DNA of 64,000 bases, taken from Firmicutes bacterium UBA3930 (GTDB lineage Bacteria; Bacillota; Clostridia; Caldicoprobacterales; Caldicoprobacteraceae). Below the pieces are notes generated by a model that saw only the letters and a list, made by a program, of their open reading frames with translations, did not search any database and was not told the origin of the DNA. The stretch is from the NCBI GenBank assembly GCA_002385885.1, contig DGEI01000013.1, forward strand, positions 62,001-126,000, given 5' to 3'. A program made the translations under genes and the position numbers. Numbering within the stretch: position 1 is the first letter of the stretch; each line of letters starts with the position of its first letter. Positions 56,747 through 64,000 of the stretch are shown here, piece by piece.

Positions 56747-58174
56747 CTATGCGTTTAATTCCACATTATAAACCAAAGAATCCATGTTATTATTCAATAT
56801 GGGTTTGATATATTCCGATAAAAACTCCTCTACCTGGTTTGGAGCCCTGCCTGTAAAATTTCCTGGCTCCATTATATTATCAAGTTCATCTTCTGACAGC
56901 CTAAACGCCGGATCCTGTGCTATAAGCTCCAATAGATTATTTTCTTCCCCGCATTCTTTGACTCTCTTCGCTGCCGCCATTGAATACAACCTGATTTTTT
57001 CGTGAAGCTCCTGACGATCTCCTCCTCTTTTGACAGCTTCCATAAGAATATACTCGGTAGCCATAAACGGCAGTTCCTGTTTTATCCTTTGCTCAATTAT
57101 CTTTGGATATACAACCAATCCGGAAGCAATATTGATATAAATATTCAGGATCCCATCTACCGCTAAAAAGCACTGGGGAATTACCAGGCGCCTGTTGGCC
57201 GAGTCGTCCAATGTCCTTTCCAGCCACTGGGTCGATGCGGTTATAGCCGGATTTAGGGCATTTATAATTACAAATCTGGCCAGCGAAGATATCCTCTCAG
57301 CCTTCATGGGATTTCGTTTATATGCCATAGCAGATGAACCAATCTGTTTTTCTCCGAAAGGTTCCTCCAGCTCTTTTAAGCTCTGCAATAAGCGGAGATC
57401 GTTGCTGAATTTGTATGCGCTTTGAGCAATTGATCCCAGCAGATTCAAAATCCTGCTGTCCAGTTTTCTGGGATAAGTCTGGCCTGTAACCGGATATGCC
57501 TGTTGAAACCCCAGTTTTTCCAGTACCTTTTTCTCCAGTTCAATTACTTTTTGCTGATCTCCATCAAACAGGGTAAGAAAGCTGGCCTGGGTCCCCGTTG
57601 TACCTTTCACCCCTCTTATCCGTATACTGCTCCAAACATGCTCCCATTCTTCAAGATCAAGCATCAAATCCTGAAGCCAAAGACAGGCTCTTTTACCCAC
57701 TGTAGTCAGTTGGGCAGGTTGAAAATGAGTAAAACCCAGTGTAGGCAGATCCTTATATTTTTCTGCAAAAACCGATAGATGGTACATACATGTCAAAAGC
57801 TTGTTCCTTATTATCCTGAGGCCATCCATCATGATTAGTATATCGGTATTATCGGTTACGTAACAGCTGGTAGCTCCAAGATGGATTATAGGTTTGGCCT
57901 TTGGGCACTGCTGCCCGTACGCGTAGACGTGAGCCATAACATCGTGAAACACTTCCCTTTCCCTGTGCCGGGCAACATCATAATTTATGCAATCCCGGCT
58001 GGCTTTCATCTCATCAATCTGTTCCCGGGTAATATTCAAACCCATTTCCATCTGGGCTTCAGCTAACGCGATCCATAGTTTACGCCAGGTCCTGAACTTC
58101 TTATTGTCAGAAAAGTTCTCCAGCATTTCTTTAGAGGCGTACCTGGCCGCAAGAGGGTTCTGGTATATTTCCAT
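56747..58174 (-). CDS. purB: Adenylosuccinate lyase
   Basis: 475 residues. PurB acts twice in purine synthesis, on SAICAR and on adenylosuccinate. The fumarase-superfamily signature IGSSAMAYKRNPMKAERI lies near 285, and the THFQPAQ stretch with a catalytic histidine near 148. The length and the KRNPMKAE form resemble the longer, eukaryote-like branch also seen in some clostridia. It follows the aminotransferase by 32 bases, so they probably share a message. No purine riboswitch is seen upstream. Confidence 0.95.
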   Translation of the reverse strand: MEIYQNPLAARYASKEMLENFSDNKKFRTWRKLWIALAEAQMEMGLNITREQIDEMKASRDCINYDVARHREREVFHDVMAHVYAYGQQCPKAKPIIHLGATSCYVTDNTDILIMMDGLRIIRNKLLTCMYHLSVFAEKYKDLPTLGFTHFQPAQLTTVGKRACLWLQDLMLDLEEWEHVWSSIRIRGVKGTTGTQASFLTLFDGDQQKVIELEKKVLEKLGFQQAYPVTGQTYPRKLDSRILNLLGSIAQSAYKFSNDLRLLQSLKELEEPFGEKQIGSSAMAYKRNPMKAERISSLARFVIINALNPAITASTQWLERTLDDSANRRLVIPQCFLAVDGILNIYINIASGLVVYPKIIEQRIKQELPFMATEYILMEAVKRGGDRQELHEKIRLYSMAAAKRVKECGEENNLLELIAQDPAFRLSEDELDNIMEPGNFTGRAPNQVEEFLSEYIKPILNNNMDSLVYNVELNA

Positions 58175-58206
58175 TATCGCAGCTCCTTTTTCATCATCTG
58201 CAGCAT

Positions 58207-59403
58207 TTATGAATCCAACTCATTTACAAACTCCTCAATTCTATCCAATCCATTTTTTATATTTTCCATAGACACAGCATAGGATAAGCGTACATAATTA
58301 TCAGCTCCGAAAGCAATTCCGGGGACAACCGCTACCATCTTGGTGTCCAGAAGTATATCGGAAAATGTTATGGAACCTGTTATAAGTCTTCCTTTATAGC
58401 TTCTGCCAATTATATCATTAATGTTCATCATTACATAGAAAGCGCCTTTTGGAAGCCTGCATGAAAGGCCGGAAATTGAATTAATCTTGTCTGCCATATA
58501 CCTTCTTCGCCTGTCAAATTCATCAACCATTGTTTTTATTTCATCTCCGGGTCCTCTCAATGCAGCTATGCTGGCATACTGGGTGATTGAATTTATATTT
58601 GAGGTGGTATGACTCTGAATGTTTGACATGATATTGACCACGTCTTCACGGGCTGCAGCATACCCTATCCTCCAGCCGGTCATTGCATATGCCTTGGACA
58701 TACCGTTTATTACTATTGTCAAATCTTTTATTTCCGGCCCAAGGGAAGCAATACTGACATGCTTGACCCCGTCGTATACCAACACCTCATATATCTCATC
58801 GGACACTATGAAAATCTGCTTCTCAACCGCCAGCTGAGCTATGGCCTCCAGTTCGTCAGGCCGGTAAACACAGCCGTTGGGGTTATTAGGGCTGTTAATA
58901 ATAAGGGCTTTTGTATTTGCCGTAATAGCTTTTCTTAAATCGTCAATGCATATCTTAAAATCATTTTCCTCTTTTGTATCTAAATAAACAGGAATTCCGC
59001 CGGCAATCCTGACTATTTCAGGATAACTAAGCCAGTATGGTGAAGGAATTATAACCTCGTCTCCCGGATTCAAAATGGCTTCGAAAGCATTAAAAAGTGA
59101 ATGCTTTGCCCCGTTTGACACAATTATTTGACTCGGCTTGTATTCCAGACCGTTATCCTGTTTTAATTTGCAGCATATGGCTTCTTTTAGTTCAGATATT
59201 CCGGATGTGGGAGTGTATCGTGTATAACCTTTTTCCAAGGCCTCTTTCGCAGCTTCAATGACATGGGCAGGAGTGTTGAAATCGGGTTCACCGGCGCCAA
59301 ATCCTACAACATCCATGCCTTGTGCCTTCATTTTTTTTGCTTTTGCATCTATTGCTAAAGTTAAAGAGCTTGTTATTGCTGAGTTTTTCCTCGATAATTC
59401 CAA
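58207..59403 (-). CDS. AspB-type PLP aminotransferase (aspartate aminotransferase family)
   Basis: 398 residues, TTG start behind AAGGAGGAATTGAA. Fold type I, subgroup I-gamma. The PLP lysine is in NGMSKAYAMTGWRIGYA near 236, NSPNNPNGCVY near 170 and the late arginine in YVRLSYAVS near 375. Most likely makes aspartate, which purB's pathway uses through adenylosuccinate; other amino-acid substrates are possible. A hairpin and promoter precede it. Confidence 0.93.
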   Translation of the reverse strand: MELSRKNSAITSSLTLAIDAKAKKMKAQGMDVVGFGAGEPDFNTPAHVIEAAKEALEKGYTRYTPTSGISELKEAICCKLKQDNGLEYKPSQIIVSNGAKHSLFNAFEAILNPGDEVIIPSPYWLSYPEIVRIAGGIPVYLDTKEENDFKICIDDLRKAITANTKALIINSPNNPNGCVYRPDELEAIAQLAVEKQIFIVSDEIYEVLVYDGVKHVSIASLGPEIKDLTIVINGMSKAYAMTGWRIGYAAAREDVVNIMSNIQSHTTSNINSITQYASIAALRGPGDEIKTMVDEFDRRRRYMADKINSISGLSCRLPKGAFYVMMNINDIIGRSYKGRLITGSITFSDILLDTKMVAVVPGIAFGADNYVRLSYAVSMENIKNGLDRIEEFVNELDS

Positions 59404-59413
59404 TTCAATTCCT

Positions 59414-59455
59414 CCTTAAAATGAAAGATTCAAATCCCTATCCATCATTTTAAGG
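59414..59455 (-). promoter_or_regulatory. Leader hairpin next to the aminotransferase ribosome site
   Basis: On the minus strand, CCTTAAAATGA pairs perfectly (11 bp) with TCATTTTAAGG across a 20-base loop. The right arm includes the first four bases of the AAGGAGG ribosome site. The predicted promoter would start transcription at or just inside the left arm, so the hairpin would be at the extreme 5' end of the mRNA. Confidence 0.55.
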
Positions 59456-59458
59456 ATT

Positions 59459-59487
59459 ATTATATCATGGTTTCTATGTTTCGTCTA
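59459..59487 (-). promoter_or_regulatory. Promoter for aminotransferase-purB
   Basis: On the minus strand: TAGACG, a 17-base spacer and perfect TATAAT preceded by TGA (extended -10). The -35 is weak, but the extended -10 compensates. Confidence 0.55.
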
Positions 59488-59508
59488 TGGTTTCCAAACT
59501 ACTTTATT

Positions 59509-60384
59509 TTATTTTTTATGCATTATTTGCCGTGCTGATTCCTTCAATTCGCATACCACAGAATACGGTACTTTGGCATCACCTAATCTTATACCGCCTG
59601 CTTCGTCATTACCGTGATAATCACTGCCGCCGGTAGCTATAAGGCCGTATTTTTGCGCCATTTGAACAAAAAGCCGGCTTTGTCCGGGAGTGTGCCTGCT
59701 GTGCCAGGCTTCTATCCCCTTCAGTCCAAGCCCGATGACGTAATATACCAGTTTCATATCCGGCAGTAAACCCGGGTGAGCAAGAACAGGTATCCCCCCT
59801 GCCTGGGTAATTATCTTTATTCCCTCTTCAGGAGTCAATTTGTACCTGGGTTGAAATGCGGGACAGTTATTTCCTATATATTTTGTATATGCTTCCGACA
59901 TGTCTGACACAATCTTCTTTTTCACAAGTACCCGTGCAATATGCGGTCTGGCAATTATCCCGTCTTTTGCCTCGTTTTCAACATCTTCATAGGATATGTC
60001 CATGCCGTATATTCTTCTGAGATTATCAACTATTTTTCTGGCTCTTAACAGCCTGGAATGCCGTATATTTGAAAGGAAATCCCTAAACCATACAAGATCG
60101 GTTTGTATATAATAGCCTAACAGATGGATTTCCTGATTTCCAATCTGTGTATTCAATTCCACAGCGGGCACAACTTCTATCCCATACCGTTGTGAAGCAT
60201 CACTTGCTTCAGCAATGCCATCTATTGAATCATGATCTGCTATGCCTATGGCACGAAAACCTTCACCGGCAGCTTTTTTTACCAGCTCCGACGGCGTTAA
60301 CAAACCGTCAGATGCGGTGGTATGGGTATGCAAATCAGCATATCCGGTCTGCTGTTTATGCTCCGGTAAACAACTCTCATTCAT
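59509..60384 (-). CDS. PHP-domain phosphoesterase
   Basis: 291 residues, single PHP domain. Metal ligands are seen in ADLHTHTTASDG (H19, H21), IADHDSIDG near 53, ELNTQIGNQEIHLLGY near 77, LAHPG near 197 and GGSDYHG near 255. Related to YciV/RNase AM and TrpH proteins, which act on 5' ends of short RNA or on nucleotide 3',5'-bisphosphate. The exact substrate is not shown. GGAGTGCAGTATAA precedes the ATG. It lies 53 bases after the dipeptidase. Confidence 0.92.
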   Translation of the reverse strand: MNESCLPEHKQQTGYADLHTHTTASDGLLTPSELVKKAAGEGFRAIGIADHDSIDGIAEASDASQRYGIEVVPAVELNTQIGNQEIHLLGYYIQTDLVWFRDFLSNIRHSRLLRARKIVDNLRRIYGMDISYEDVENEAKDGIIARPHIARVLVKKKIVSDMSEAYTKYIGNNCPAFQPRYKLTPEEGIKIITQAGGIPVLAHPGLLPDMKLVYYVIGLGLKGIEAWHSRHTPGQSRLFVQMAQKYGLIATGGSDYHGNDEAGGIRLGDAKVPYSVVCELKESARQIMHKK

Positions 60385-60437
60385 TTATACTGCACTCCTT
60401 ACATATCATTTCTATTGCATTTTCAAATCCACAGTCG

Positions 60438-61388
60438 TTATTCCTTCATTACAGTCTTCATTACCCGCAAAAAATTACCCCGGCATATTTTTTGCACACT
60501 CTCTTCATCATAATTCAATCTCAATAATTCATTTATTATTCCGGGAAAATCCTGCGGTCCTTCCACTCCCTGGGGAAGTTCATCAATACCGTCAAAGTCA
60601 GAACCAAAACCTATCCCATTTACCCCGGTCAATCCGGCAATATATTCGATATGTTTTATAATACTGGTAATATCGGCTTTTTGAGAGCTCAAAAAAGGCG
60701 GATAGAAATTAATGCCGATTACACCGCCTTTCGATACAATAGCCTTTATCTGCCGGTCGTTTAAATTGCGGGGATGATTGCATAACCTTTTTGCATTGGA
60801 ATGGGATGCTACAATAGGTTGGGAGGATACCTCAATAACATCCCAGAATGCTTTTTCGGACAAATGGGATACATCAATAATTATCCCCAGTTTATTCATT
60901 TCCTTAATTACTTCCGTTCCGAAGGCCGTTATACCCCCTTCTGCCATGGTATCCATAGCAGCGCTGCCGATCTCATTGTTAAAGTTCCATGTAAGGGTTA
61001 TAAGACGCACTCCCATATTATACAGCACATTCAGATTGGACAGCCTGCCTTCCAGAACCTCACCGCCTTCAACGGTAAGAAGAGCCCCAATTTTTCCGGC
61101 ATTTTTCGGAGAATATATATCAGAAACTTTTGTCACAGGGTAAAAAAAACAATCATATTTTTTAAGCATTCTTTCATATACGCTTATCAGTTCAAAGCCT
61201 CTGTTCAGGTACGGTCCATAAATATTTCCAGGGCCTATCCATGCTGCAAAGAATTGAATATCTACACTGCCTTCCTTAAGTCCCTGAAGAGAAACATGGA
61301 TATCTGCGTTTCTTTCCAAACTTGTATTTTGCTCCGCCAGTTTGCTTATGGTATCGCAGTGGGCATCAATAACTGAGAATTTATCCAA
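60438..61388 (-). CDS. Membrane-dipeptidase family (M19) zinc peptidase
   Basis: 316 residues, TTG start behind AGAGGTGTATTAG. Renal-dipeptidase-like amidohydrolase fold. Zinc ligands are H10 and D12 (IDAHCDT), the bridging glutamate in LTVEGGEVLEG near 110, and histidines in DVSHLSEKAFWDV and ASHSNAKRLCNHPRNL. No signal peptide, so it is probably cytoplasmic and cleaves dipeptides, perhaps including D-residues. Confidence 0.93.
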   Translation of the reverse strand: MDKFSVIDAHCDTISKLAEQNTSLERNADIHVSLQGLKEGSVDIQFFAAWIGPGNIYGPYLNRGFELISVYERMLKKYDCFFYPVTKVSDIYSPKNAGKIGALLTVEGGEVLEGRLSNLNVLYNMGVRLITLTWNFNNEIGSAAMDTMAEGGITAFGTEVIKEMNKLGIIIDVSHLSEKAFWDVIEVSSQPIVASHSNAKRLCNHPRNLNDRQIKAIVSKGGVIGINFYPPFLSSQKADITSIIKHIEYIAGLTGVNGIGFGSDFDGIDELPQGVEGPQDFPGIINELLRLNYDEESVQKICRGNFLRVMKTVMKE

Positions 61389-61438
61389 ACTAATACACCT
61401 CTTAATTTAATAATTTCCGTTTTACTAGTGTTATTTTT

Positions 61439-61478
61439 AAGAATATTATGGAAATCACCTTGCAAAAAGGCTTGAAAT
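61439..61478. repeat. Short repeat copy 4 (degenerate)
   Basis: AAGAATATTATGG, then ATCACCTTGCAAAAAGGCTTGAA, matches the other-strand end of copy 1 and copy 3 with several changes. It lies upstream of the M19 dipeptidase and downstream of spoVS. Confidence 0.45.
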
Positions 61479-61545
61479 ATTATTTTCATAGTTATACTTA
61501 TATTTTACTTCTTTATACTGTGATAAATGAAAAAAAGACTAAAAT

Positions 61546-61568
61546 AAAAAAACCTACCGGTCGGTAGG
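61546..61568 (-). terminator. Terminator of spoVS
   Basis: On the minus strand CCTACC / GGTAGG with a GACC loop, followed by seven T. It begins directly after the spoVS stop codon. Confidence 0.85.
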
Positions 61569-61829
61569 CTATCTTGGCTCAACAATAAGTTTTATTGCTG
61601 TCCTCTCTTCTCCATCAATTATAATATCTGTAAATGCGGGAATACAAATTAGGTCAATACCACCGGGAGCAACAAATCCTCTTGCGATGGCCACCGCTTT
61701 TACCGCCTGGTTTATAGCACCCGCACCAATCGCTTGTATTTCGGCAGACCCTCGCTCGCGCAGAACCCCTGCTAATGCACCTGCAACAGCATTAGGATTG
61801 GATTTCGCTGATACCTTCAATACCTCCAT
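61569..61829 (-). CDS. spoVS: Stage V sporulation protein S
   Basis: 86 residues, the full family length. SpoVS is an Alba-like small protein needed for normal spore coat assembly and for progress past septation in Bacillus. The sequence is highly conserved: KVSAKSNPNAVAGALAGVLR near 5-24, AIGAGAINQAVKAVAIARG, and the C-terminal IKLIVEPR. A GGGGGGTCAAATC site precedes the ATG. It has its own promoter and terminator. Confidence 0.98.
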   Translation of the reverse strand: MEVLKVSAKSNPNAVAGALAGVLRERGSAEIQAIGAGAINQAVKAVAIARGFVAPGGIDLICIPAFTDIIIDGEERTAIKLIVEPR

Positions 61830-61877
61830 GATTTGACCCCCTATTATTTTCTATAATATTATAATATTGTATTCTAT

Positions 61878-61906
61878 ATATTCTACACTCTTTATAAAAA
61901 TCCTTT
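61878..61906 (-). promoter_or_regulatory. Sigma-H-type promoter of spoVS
   Basis: On the minus strand AAAGGATTT, 11 bases, GTAGAATAT. This fits the Bacillus sigma-H pattern RNAGGAWWW / RNNGAATWW with spoVG-like spacing. spoVS is under sigma-H in Bacillus, so sequence and expectation agree. Confidence 0.72.
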
Positions 61907-61945
61907 TTTTTCTGAATATTTTTCTATTTTTTTGAAGTAGTTTAC

Positions 61946-61982
61946 AAAAATACAATAAGGTGTGATATATATCACACCTTAT
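61946..61982 (-). terminator. Palindromic terminator after rny
   Basis: A 28-bp perfect palindrome (arms ATAAGGTGTGATAT) at 61955-61982 overlaps the rny stop. On the minus strand it is followed by TGTATTTTTG, a moderate T run. Confidence 0.65.
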
Positions 61983-63523
61983 CTTGCATACTCAATAGCT
62001 CTTGTTTCTCTTATAACGTTTACCTTTACTTGCCCTGGATACTCAAGTTCTCTTTCTATCTGTGTTACTATTTCTCTAGCCATTAGGAGCGCTTGGTCAT
62101 CGCTGACTTTATCAGGTTTTACTATAATCCTGATTTCACGTCCTGCTTGGATTGCAAAGGCTTTTTCTACTCCTGCGAAGGAATTTGCAATTTCTTCCAG
62201 CTTTTCTAACCGTTTTATATATACCTCTAAAGTTTCTCTTCTAGCTCCAGGTCTTGCAGCCGAAATAGCATCTGCAGCCTGTACTAATATAGCTTCAACA
62301 GTATTGGCCTCAACATCACCATGATGAGCTAAAATAGCATGAACTACCTCGGCACTCTCGCGATACCTTTTAGCCAAATCTGCGCCTATTTCGATATGGG
62401 GCCCTTCCATTTCATGATCCAACGCTTTTCCGATATCATGCAATAACCCTGCACGTTTTGCAAGCTTCTGATCTGCTCCTAATTCTGCAGCCATTATGCC
62501 TGCAAGATGTGCAACTTCAATAGAATGCTTTAATACATTTTGACCGTAACTGGTTCTGTATTTCAACTTGCCCAACAATCGGATCAATTCAGGATGAAGT
62601 CCATGGACCCCTACTTCAAATACAGCTTGTTCCCCTGCTTCTTTTATCTGTATCTCAATTTCCTTTTTGGCTTTTTCAACTATTTCTTCAATACGTGCCG
62701 GATGTATTCTGCCGTCAAGTATCAGTTTCTCAAGAGCGATTCTGGCAACCTCTCTCCTAATGGGATCAAAACCTGACAATATAACTGCTTCAGGTGTATC
62801 ATCTATTATTAAATCAATACCTGTTGCTGTTTCAAAAGTTCTTATGTTTCTACCCTCTCTGCCAATTATTCTTCCTTTCATTTCATCATTAGGCAGCTCT
62901 ACAACTGATACAGTGGATTCCGCTACATGATCCGCCGCAGATTTTTGGATAGCTAACGAAATTATGTTTCGCGCTTTTCTATCCGCCTCCTCTTTAAACC
63001 TGTTCTCGTACTCACGAATCTTCATAGCAACTTCATGGGTTAACTCTTTTTCTACGTTTTTCAGAAGAAGCTCACGGGCCTGATCCATACTTAAATGGGA
63101 AATTCGTTCTAATTCACTTAACTGTTGATTATATAGCCCTTCAACCTCTTCTCGCAGTTTTTGAATCTCTTTTTGCTTTGCACTTAAGCTTTCTTCTCTC
63201 TGTCCTAAAATTTCAGCTCTCTTATCAAGGTTTTCTTCCTTTTGTTGAAGCCTTCGTTCGCTTCTCTGGATCTCATTTCGTCGTTCACGGTTTTCTCTCT
63301 CTAACTCACTTCGCAGTTTATGAATTTCTTCTTTTGCCTCTAACAAGGCTTCCTTTTTGATAGCTTCCGCCTGTCGGTTAGCATCATCAACAATTCTTCT
63401 GGCAGCTTCTTCAGCGCTGCCTATTTTACCCTCTACAATCCGTTTTCGGTAATTATACCCGAGGACACCCGCTCCACTAGCTACTACTACCAGGGCAATT
63501 CCGGTTAGTAGTAGTTCTTTCAC
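61979..63523 (-). CDS. rny: Ribonuclease Y
   Basis: 514 residues, GTG start. RNase Y is the membrane-bound endonuclease that starts mRNA decay in Firmicutes. One N-terminal membrane segment (about 3-22), a long charged coiled coil (30-190), a KH domain ([17 protein letters not shown] near 215) and an HD domain ([12 protein letters not shown] near 365) are visible. AGGAGGTG lies 13 bases before the GTG, a little far. The ymdB gene that follows rny in Bacillus is absent; spoVS is next. Confidence 0.97.
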   Translation of the reverse strand: MKELLLTGIALVVVASGAGVLGYNYRKRIVEGKIGSAEEAARRIVDDANRQAEAIKKEALLEAKEEIHKLRSELERENRERRNEIQRSERRLQQKEENLDKRAEILGQREESLSAKQKEIQKLREEVEGLYNQQLSELERISHLSMDQARELLLKNVEKELTHEVAMKIREYENRFKEEADRKARNIISLAIQKSAADHVAESTVSVVELPNDEMKGRIIGREGRNIRTFETATGIDLIIDDTPEAVILSGFDPIRREVARIALEKLILDGRIHPARIEEIVEKAKKEIEIQIKEAGEQAVFEVGVHGLHPELIRLLGKLKYRTSYGQNVLKHSIEVAHLAGIMAAELGADQKLAKRAGLLHDIGKALDHEMEGPHIEIGADLAKRYRESAEVVHAILAHHGDVEANTVEAILVQAADAISAARPGARRETLEVYIKRLEKLEEIANSFAGVEKAFAIQAGREIRIIVKPDKVSDDQALLMAREIVTQIERELEYPGQVKVNVIRETRAIEYAR

Positions 63524-63569
63524 GGATTATCGGACACCTCCTCATTCTTTCACAGTTAACAAAACACGA

Positions 63570-63590
63570 ACCGAGCAATTCGCACTCGGT
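63570..63590 (-). promoter_or_regulatory. Hairpin in the rny leader
   Basis: ACCGAG / CTCGGT, 6 bp, with a 9-base loop, about 47 bases before the GTG. No T run follows on the minus strand. It may protect or expose the rny mRNA 5' region; role unknown. Confidence 0.4.
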
Positions 63591-63795
63591 CTTAATATAT
63601 ACCGTTGCATAAATAAAACTATTTGCCTCTCACCTAACGGTAATTATATTAGTTAGTCTTATACAGCAGTAATCACCATTAAAACATTATCTTGGGCAAA
63701 TTTTGCATCTATTTATTTAATTGTATAACTTTTCTTGGGACATGTCAACTAGCAAATAAAAGATGATAGTTTATACGCCTTTTTCCAGTGTGAAT

Positions 63796-63811
63796 CCCAT
63801 AATATTCTTCA
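63796..63811. repeat. Short repeat end, copy 5
   Basis: CCCATAATATTCTTCA, on the other strand TGAAGAATATTATGGG. It shares AGAATATTATGG with copies 1 and 4. Only the terminus is recognisable. Confidence 0.4.
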
Positions 63812-63831
63812 GGTTAACCAAAATGTATATG

Positions 63832-63860
63832 AAAAAACCCCACTTTGTTATTCAGTGGGG
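63832..63860 (-). terminator. Terminator overlapping the recA stop codon
   Basis: On the minus strand CCCCACT / AGTGGGG with a 9-base loop that contains the TAA stop, followed by six T. Confidence 0.88.
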
Positions 63861-64000
63861 CTGTTGTCTACAGAAGGAATATCCGGTATCGGGTTCAAAT
63901 TAAACTCTTCTCGTATCTTCTTTTCGATCTCAACAGCTAAATCAGGGTTATCCCTTAGATACAAACGGGCATTTTCTCTTCCCTGGCCAAGCCTGATATC
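63848..64000 (-). CDS. recA: Recombinase RecA, C-terminal end (gene continues past the window)
   Basis: The last 50 residues of RecA, read on the minus strand without a break: [19 protein letters not shown] followed by an acidic tail ending DNSPTE. The RLGQGREN stretch and the [13 protein letters not shown] helix are typical of the RecA C-terminal domain. RecA filaments trigger cleavage of LexA, encoded 11 kb away in this window. The 5' part, promoter and any LexA box are outside. Confidence 0.93.
   Translation of the reverse strand, partial: DIRLGQGRENARLYLRDNPDLAVEIEKKIREEFNLNPIPDIPSVDNSPTE

Larger units (their letters stand above)
63524..63831. other. Intergenic region between rny and recA
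   Basis: About 310 bases with no gene. It contains the rny ribosome site, a hairpin at 63570-63590, an AT-rich stretch with several -10-like words but no -35 I trust, a short repeat end at 63796-63811, and the recA terminator at the right edge. Confidence 0.6.

Noticed and set aside
58175..58206. Purine riboswitch upstream of purB
   Set aside because: The gap to the preceding gene is only 32 bases and has no suitable fold.

Overview
The window is a 64 kb piece of a spore-forming, flagellated Clostridia genome (Firmicutes/Bacillota). The evidence is PolC-type DNA polymerase III, the fliY/cheC/cheD chemotaxis set, sigma-D, SpoVS with a sigma-H-type promoter, RNase Y, a MutL of the endonuclease type and strong AGGAGG ribosome binding sites with many TTG/GTG starts. 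The moderately AT-rich composition and gene order resemble the cellulolytic 'cluster III' clostridia, but that placement is inference.

Left part, 1-17.4 kb, all on the plus strand: one long motility operon. It begins inside fliM and runs fliY, cheY, fliOPQR, flhB, flhA, flhF, flhG, a PilZ c-di-GMP effector, cheA, cheW, cheC, cheD, sigD, a FapA/DUF342 gene, a small unknown gene and a swrB-like gene, and it ends at a clear hairpin-U terminator. Together these encode the switch, the type III export gate, flagellar placement, the chemotaxis kinase and adaptation system, and the late flagellar sigma factor.

Middle, 17.4-52.3 kb, plus strand: the conserved 'information processing' block. rpsB, tsf, pyrH and frr are followed by an 80-residue unknown, then uppS, cdsA, dxr, rseP, ispG, a glycosyltransferase and polC, which ends at a 42-bp perfect palindrome. 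A new promoter and structured leader start rimP-nusA-rnpM-L7Ae-infB-rbfA-nrnA-truB-ribF. rpsO has its own promoter inside the end of ribF and an S15-type leader. pnp, a YlxY-like deacetylase, an M16 peptidase, miaB, mutS, mutL, miaA, hfq and a YnbB-like PLP enzyme follow.

Right part, 52.2-64 kb, mostly minus strand: an SOS locus (lexA divergent from a yneA-like LysM gene, with three LexA boxes, and a tyrosine recombinase), rnhA, proC, a tRNA-Trp on the plus strand, then purB, an AspB-type aminotransferase, a PHP phosphoesterase, an M19 dipeptidase, spoVS, rny and the 3' end of recA. Only this part carries dispersed, MITE-like short repeats with imperfect terminal inverted repeats.

I did not find an undescribed multi-gene system. 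There is no CRISPR array, phage, IS transposase or defence island. The best leads are the short repeat family, an apparent AUA start for sigD, the promoter/operator layout of the SOS locus, a 5' hairpin in front of the aminotransferase, and the leaders of rpsO and rimP-nusA.
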